DNA from: Bacteroidales bacterium
Lineage (GTDB): Bacteria > Bacteroidota > Bacteroidia > Bacteroidales > VadinHA17
Length of the DNA: 16,186 bases
NCBI GenBank assembly: GCA_003162595.1
Contig: PMNJ01000171.1
Location: forward strand, 1 to 16,186
Direction: 5' to 3'
Shown: positions 14,044 to 16,186 of the stretch, one piece after another
Position numbering within the stretch: position 1 is the stretch's first letter
Layout: every line of letters starts with the position of its first letter
Position numbers and translations under genes: made by a program
The notes under the pieces: model-generated
Databases searched by the model: none
What the model was told of the DNA's origin: nothing
Seen by the model: only the letters and a program-made list of their open reading frames with translations

Positions 14044-15565
14044 ATTCACAATACAGCTCTTCATCTGCTAGGTTCTTGCATGGATATCTCCATGTAAGTC
14101 CCTCGCCCTCAATAAGGTCGTTGGCATGTTCTGGTCCCCATGTACCTGCTGGATAACCAAACACCTTGATTGCCTTGTTATTAGCCCAGGCTGCCTGAAT
14201 TGGTTCCAGAAATTTCCAGGCTGTTTCAACTTCGTCATCGCGTGAAAAAAGTGTTGAATCGCCCAGCATAACATCATGAAGCAACCTTTCATAAGCAGAC
14301 GGGACTCTTATATCTGCAAGGTCTTTATAATGGAAATCCATATTCACATTCTTAACATTAAAGCCGGCACCGGGTTCTTTCATATCAAATTTAAGCAAAA
14401 TTCCCTCGTCAGGTTGTATACGTATTATCAGCTGATTAGCAGATACTTTCCCGGATTCTCTCTGAAAAAGGTGATGAGGTGTCTGTTTAAAATGTATGAC
14501 AATTTCAGTAACTCGTGTTGGCAGTCTTTTACCTGTTCGCATATAAAATGGCACGCCGCCCCATCTCCAGTTGTTAATGAAAAATTTAATTGCGACATAA
14601 GTTTCTGTTCGCGAATCGGGTGCAACTCCTTTCTCATACCTGTAACCTGTGACACATTCTCCGCGGATAAGAGATCCGGTATATTGGCCCCTGATAACCT
14701 GGGAAGGCACATCTTCTTCCCTGATAGGCTGCAACGACTGAAAGACTTTTAATACTTCATTGCGGATAGCGTCGGCATCGAGTGATGAAGGTGGTTCCAT
14801 TGCGGTCAATCCAACCATCTGAAGCAGGTGGTTCTGAACCATATCCCTCAAAGCTCCGGAGGTGTCGTAATAACCTCCTCTCTCCCCCACTCCCATACTT
14901 TCGGCAGAAGTGATCTCAATCCGGTGTATATAATTTCTGTTCCAGAGAGGTTCGAACATCCCATTCGCAAACCTTGTAACCAGCAAATTCTGAACTGTTT
15001 CCTTTCCAAGATAATGATCAATCCTGAAGATCTGATCTTCAGAAATAAGTTCATGCAAAGTCTTATTGAGCTTCCGTCCCGACTCAAGATCGTATCCAAA
15101 AGGCTTCTCAATGATCAGCCTTCGGAAGCCATCTGCCTGATTGGTAAGGCCAGATTTTGCCAGATTAACTGATATAGCCTCATACATGCTGGGTGGTGTT
15201 GCCATATGAAAGATATAGTTTCCTCCGATCGAGTATTTAGTATCAATATCCTGTAATCGTGATTTTAGCTCCAGATATCCATCTGCAGAAATACTATCCA
15301 TCGAATGATAATACAGATCCTTTGTAAAACCGGAAATAAGATTCTGATCTGTAACTTTTTCCTCGGAGTATGAGACGATTGCATCGCTCATCTTTTTCCT
15401 AAAATCTTCATTTGATATTTTAGTCCTGCCAATACCAAGAATAGCAAATTTCTCAGGAAGGATTTTTTGGGTCTTCAATGAGAATATTGCAGGGATCAGC
15501 ATCCGAGAAGCAAGATCACCGGAAGCTCCAAAAATTACAAATATGAGGTTTTTAGGATTTTCCAT
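14039..15565 (-). CDS. zwf: Glucose-6-phosphate dehydrogenase
   Basis: This encodes a 508-residue cytosolic enzyme that oxidises glucose-6-phosphate to 6-phosphogluconolactone with NAD(P)+, the entry step of the oxidative pentose phosphate pathway. I start it at ATG 15565. An ATG 60 bases upstream exists, but it would add a hydrophobic, aromatic-rich extension not seen in the family, and the nucleotide-binding strand begins within ten residues of the chosen start. Signatures are FGASGDLASR (12-21, dinucleotide fold), EKPFG (153-157), RIDHYLGKE (181-189, substrate site) and DMVQNH (241-246, H246 the catalytic base), then RTGKRLP (343-349). The length matches other bacterial enzymes. pgl follows on the same strand, giving two consecutive steps side by side. 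gltB lies divergently upstream, and the 300 bases between them are AT-rich with a cluster of TTGTTAA motifs. No good -7 element for zwf was found. Confidence 0.97.
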   Translation of the reverse strand: MENPKNLIFVIFGASGDLASRMLIPAIFSLKTQKILPEKFAILGIGRTKISNEDFRKKMSDAIVSYSEEKVTDQNLISGFTKDLYYHSMDSISADGYLELKSRLQDIDTKYSIGGNYIFHMATPPSMYEAISVNLAKSGLTNQADGFRRLIIEKPFGYDLESGRKLNKTLHELISEDQIFRIDHYLGKETVQNLLVTRFANGMFEPLWNRNYIHRIEITSAESMGVGERGGYYDTSGALRDMVQNHLLQMVGLTAMEPPSSLDADAIRNEVLKVFQSLQPIREEDVPSQVIRGQYTGSLIRGECVTGYRYEKGVAPDSRTETYVAIKFFINNWRWGGVPFYMRTGKRLPTRVTEIVIHFKQTPHHLFQRESGKVSANQLIIRIQPDEGILLKFDMKEPGAGFNVKNVNMDFHYKDLADIRVPSAYERLLHDVMLGDSTLFSRDDEVETAWKFLEPIQAAWANNKAIKVFGYPAGTWGPEHANDLIEGEGLTWRYPCKNLADEELYCEL

Positions 15566-15731
15566 AAATATAAGAAATTGAAATAAATAATATAATGTTT
15601 CATAAGCATTGAAGATCATAAACATGTAATCCTAAATCGCTTTAGAATCAATGGATTTATTTACATGACTCCAGACATTCAATTAAATTTATTTTAATAT
15701 TTACAAAGTAACAAATAATTGTAGAGAATGG

Positions 15732-15823
15732 TTAACAATAGCAGGTAATATTGGAATGACCTTTTTACCTTTTGTTAATTATTAGGTTAACAACTTTTTA
15801 AATATTTTATAGATTTTTGTTAA
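15732..15823. promoter_or_regulatory. Cluster of four TTGTTAA/TTAACAA motifs upstream of gltB
   Basis: TTAACAA occurs at 15732-15738 and 15787-15793, and TTGTTAA at 15772-15778 and 15817-15823. The central pair forms an inverted repeat with an 8-base spacer (15772-15793). The cluster ends 41 bases before the gltB -7 element, a usual place for activator or repressor sites. It could serve gltB, zwf or both. The region is AT-rich, so partial chance recurrence cannot be excluded. Nothing else gene-like is visible in the 15566-15864 gap. Confidence 0.4.
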
Positions 15824-15864
15824 TTTTTTAATTGTTTTTTGCGATAATCTGAAAGAATAAGTAG

Positions 15865-15872
15865 TATATTTG
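15865..15872 (+). promoter_or_regulatory. Bacteroidota -7 promoter element of gltB
   Basis: TATATTTG is a perfect TAnnTTTG, followed by C as is common. A TTTG at 15838-15841 could be the -33 element, with a slightly long 23-base spacer. The transcription start is expected near 15877-15880, giving a leader of about 170 bases before gltB. Confidence 0.75.
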
Positions 15873-15891
15873 CCAATAAATATTAATACTA

Positions 15892-15951
15892 ATGAATAAT
15901 TATAGATCCATTATATCACGCCTCATTAAAAGGTTAATTGGAACTGACTGA
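15892..15951 (+). CDS. Putative 19-residue leader peptide of gltB
   Basis: ATG at 15892 opens a frame of 19 codons, MNNYRSIISRLIKRLIGTD, ending in TGA at 15949-15951. It starts about 13 bases after the predicted transcription start and has no Shine-Dalgarno, like most genes in this window. The peptide contains 4 Ile, 2 Leu, 3 Arg and 1 Lys but no Glu or Gln. Its stop codon overlaps the 5' arm of an antiterminator, the placement expected for a leader peptide that controls attenuation. A peptide this short occurs easily by chance, so the support comes from position and from the paired RNA structures. Confidence 0.5.
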   Translation: MNNYRSIISRLIKRLIGTD

Positions 15952-15989
15952 GAATGGTGTTTGGTATCGGATTAGGGATGACCGTTCTC
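15950..15989 (+). promoter_or_regulatory. Candidate antiterminator in the gltB leader
   Basis: GAGAATGGT (15950-15958) can pair with ACCGTTCTC (15981-15989): nine pairs, one of them G-U, with a 22-base loop. The 3' arm is the same segment that forms the 5' arm of the downstream terminator, so the two structures exclude each other. The 5' arm resembles the terminator's own 3' arm (GAGAACGGT). It is made first during transcription and overlaps the leader peptide stop codon. Confidence 0.55.
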
Positions 15990-16013
15990 TCAAACACAGA
16001 GAACGGTTTTTTT
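15981..16013 (+). terminator. Intrinsic terminator (attenuator) in the gltB leader
   Basis: ACCGTTCTCT (15981-15990) pairs perfectly with AGAGAACGGT (15998-16007) around loop CAAACAC, and a run of seven Ts follows (16007-16013). It lies between the gltB promoter and the gltB start codon, 33 bases before the ATG, so it should stop most transcripts unless it is prevented from folding. If no regulation exists, it would instead end a separate RNA of about 135 bases. Confidence 0.9.
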
Positions 16014-16046
16014 GTACAAAACAGAAGATAAATTAAGGTAGTAAAT

Positions 16047-16186
16047 ATGAAAAAAGAACGCCCACAGAAGCAGGGATTGTATCGTCAGGAGTTTGAGCAT
16101 GAGAATTGCGGGATTGGATTTGTTGCACATTTGAAAGGAAAAAAGTCTCACTCAATTATCAGGCAGGGGCTCGATATTCTTACGAA
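16047..16186 (+). CDS. gltB: Glutamate synthase large subunit, N-terminal part only
   Basis: The window holds the first 46 codons and the frame stays open at the edge. The start ATG follows AAGG (16035-16038) by eight bases, one of the few Shine-Dalgarno-like sites here. The protein opens with a 20-residue propeptide (MKKERPQKQGLYRQEFEHEN) before C21 in CGIGFVAHLKG. In this family the propeptide is removed and the exposed Cys is the nucleophile of the class II (Ntn) glutaminase domain, which releases ammonia from glutamine and channels it to 2-oxoglutarate to make glutamate. The remaining FMN and iron-sulfur regions lie beyond the window, as presumably does the small subunit gltD. Expression is probably gated by the upstream leader terminator. 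The family call rests on the CGIGF block and propeptide. Confidence 0.9.
   Translation, partial: MKKERPQKQGLYRQEFEHENCGIGFVAHLKGKKSHSIIRQGLDILT

Noticed and set aside
14276..14752. 158-residue plus-strand open frame
   Set aside because: It lies wholly antisense to zwf, whose motifs are intact. It has no promoter and no recognisable domain, so it is a shadow frame.
15566..15625. N-terminal extension of zwf from the ATG at 15625
   Set aside because: The 20 added residues are hydrophobic and aromatic and precede the conserved nucleotide-binding strand. A cytosolic enzyme would not be expected to carry them.
15724..15732. Extra copy of GAGAATGGT, identical to the antiterminator arm
   Set aside because: It lies upstream of the promoter, so it would not be in the leader RNA. 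Probably coincidence, though it touches the first TTAACAA motif.
16011..16020. Palindrome TTTGTACAAA after the gltB leader terminator
   Set aside because: It overlaps the T tract, and a 10-base AT-rich palindrome is common by chance. There is no independent support for an operator.
1..16186. CRISPR arrays, insertion sequences, prophage or defence systems
   Set aside because: No regularly spaced direct repeats with spacers, transposase, integrase or defence-protein motifs were seen on either strand.

Overview
The window looks like chromosomal DNA from a member of the Bacteroidota, probably Bacteroidales. The DNA is AT-rich. Start codons mostly lack Shine-Dalgarno sequences, several genes carry the Bacteroidota -7 promoter element TAnnTTTG (TATCTTTG, TATATTTG), and the gene families are typical of the phylum: an OmpA-family lipid/peptidoglycan-type protein, an LTA-synthase-like phosphotransferase, Tat-dependent TIM-barrel proteins and biosynthetic arginine decarboxylase. 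There is no insertion sequence, phage, CRISPR array or toxin-antitoxin pair, so this is mostly a housekeeping and carbohydrate region.

Layout. Bases 1-122 hold a tRNA-Asp with its terminator. Bases 163-1523 hold a small zinc-ribbon gene and an OmpA-family gene, both on the minus strand. Bases 1686-3783 hold a convergent pair, a GH5 glycosidase (plus) and a sugar-isomerase-like TIM barrel (minus), both with twin-arginine leaders. Bases 3837-9348 are a minus-strand run: speA, a YIP1-family membrane protein followed by a strong terminator, an unrecognised secreted protein, and an LTA-synthase-family enzyme. Bases 9614-12385 are a convergent GH53 galactanase and M14 metallopeptidase with a shared terminator between them. 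Bases 12593-13089 hold a cold-shock protein gene with its own promoter and terminator, then a 37-residue lysine-rich gene on the opposite strand that is easily missed. Bases 13184-15565 hold pgl and zwf on the minus strand, together the oxidative entry to the pentose phosphate pathway. The window ends inside gltB (plus), the large subunit of glutamate synthase.

How the genes fit together. zwf and pgl turn glucose-6-phosphate into 6-phosphogluconate and yield reduced pyridine nucleotide. gltB lies divergently from zwf and uses reducing power to make glutamate. The two glycosidases are single genes without SusC/SusD partners, so this is not a classical polysaccharide utilisation locus.

The most notable element is the gltB leader at 15865-16046. 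It has a consensus promoter, a possible 19-codon leader peptide, an antiterminator whose 5' arm overlaps the leader stop codon, and a perfect 10-bp intrinsic terminator using the same central arm. This is the layout of a ribosome-controlled attenuator, but the peptide has no Glu or Gln codons and is rich in Ile, Leu and Arg. The other recurring signal is a family of phased CACAAAG-type intergenic repeats at 2857-2886 and 9451-9541.
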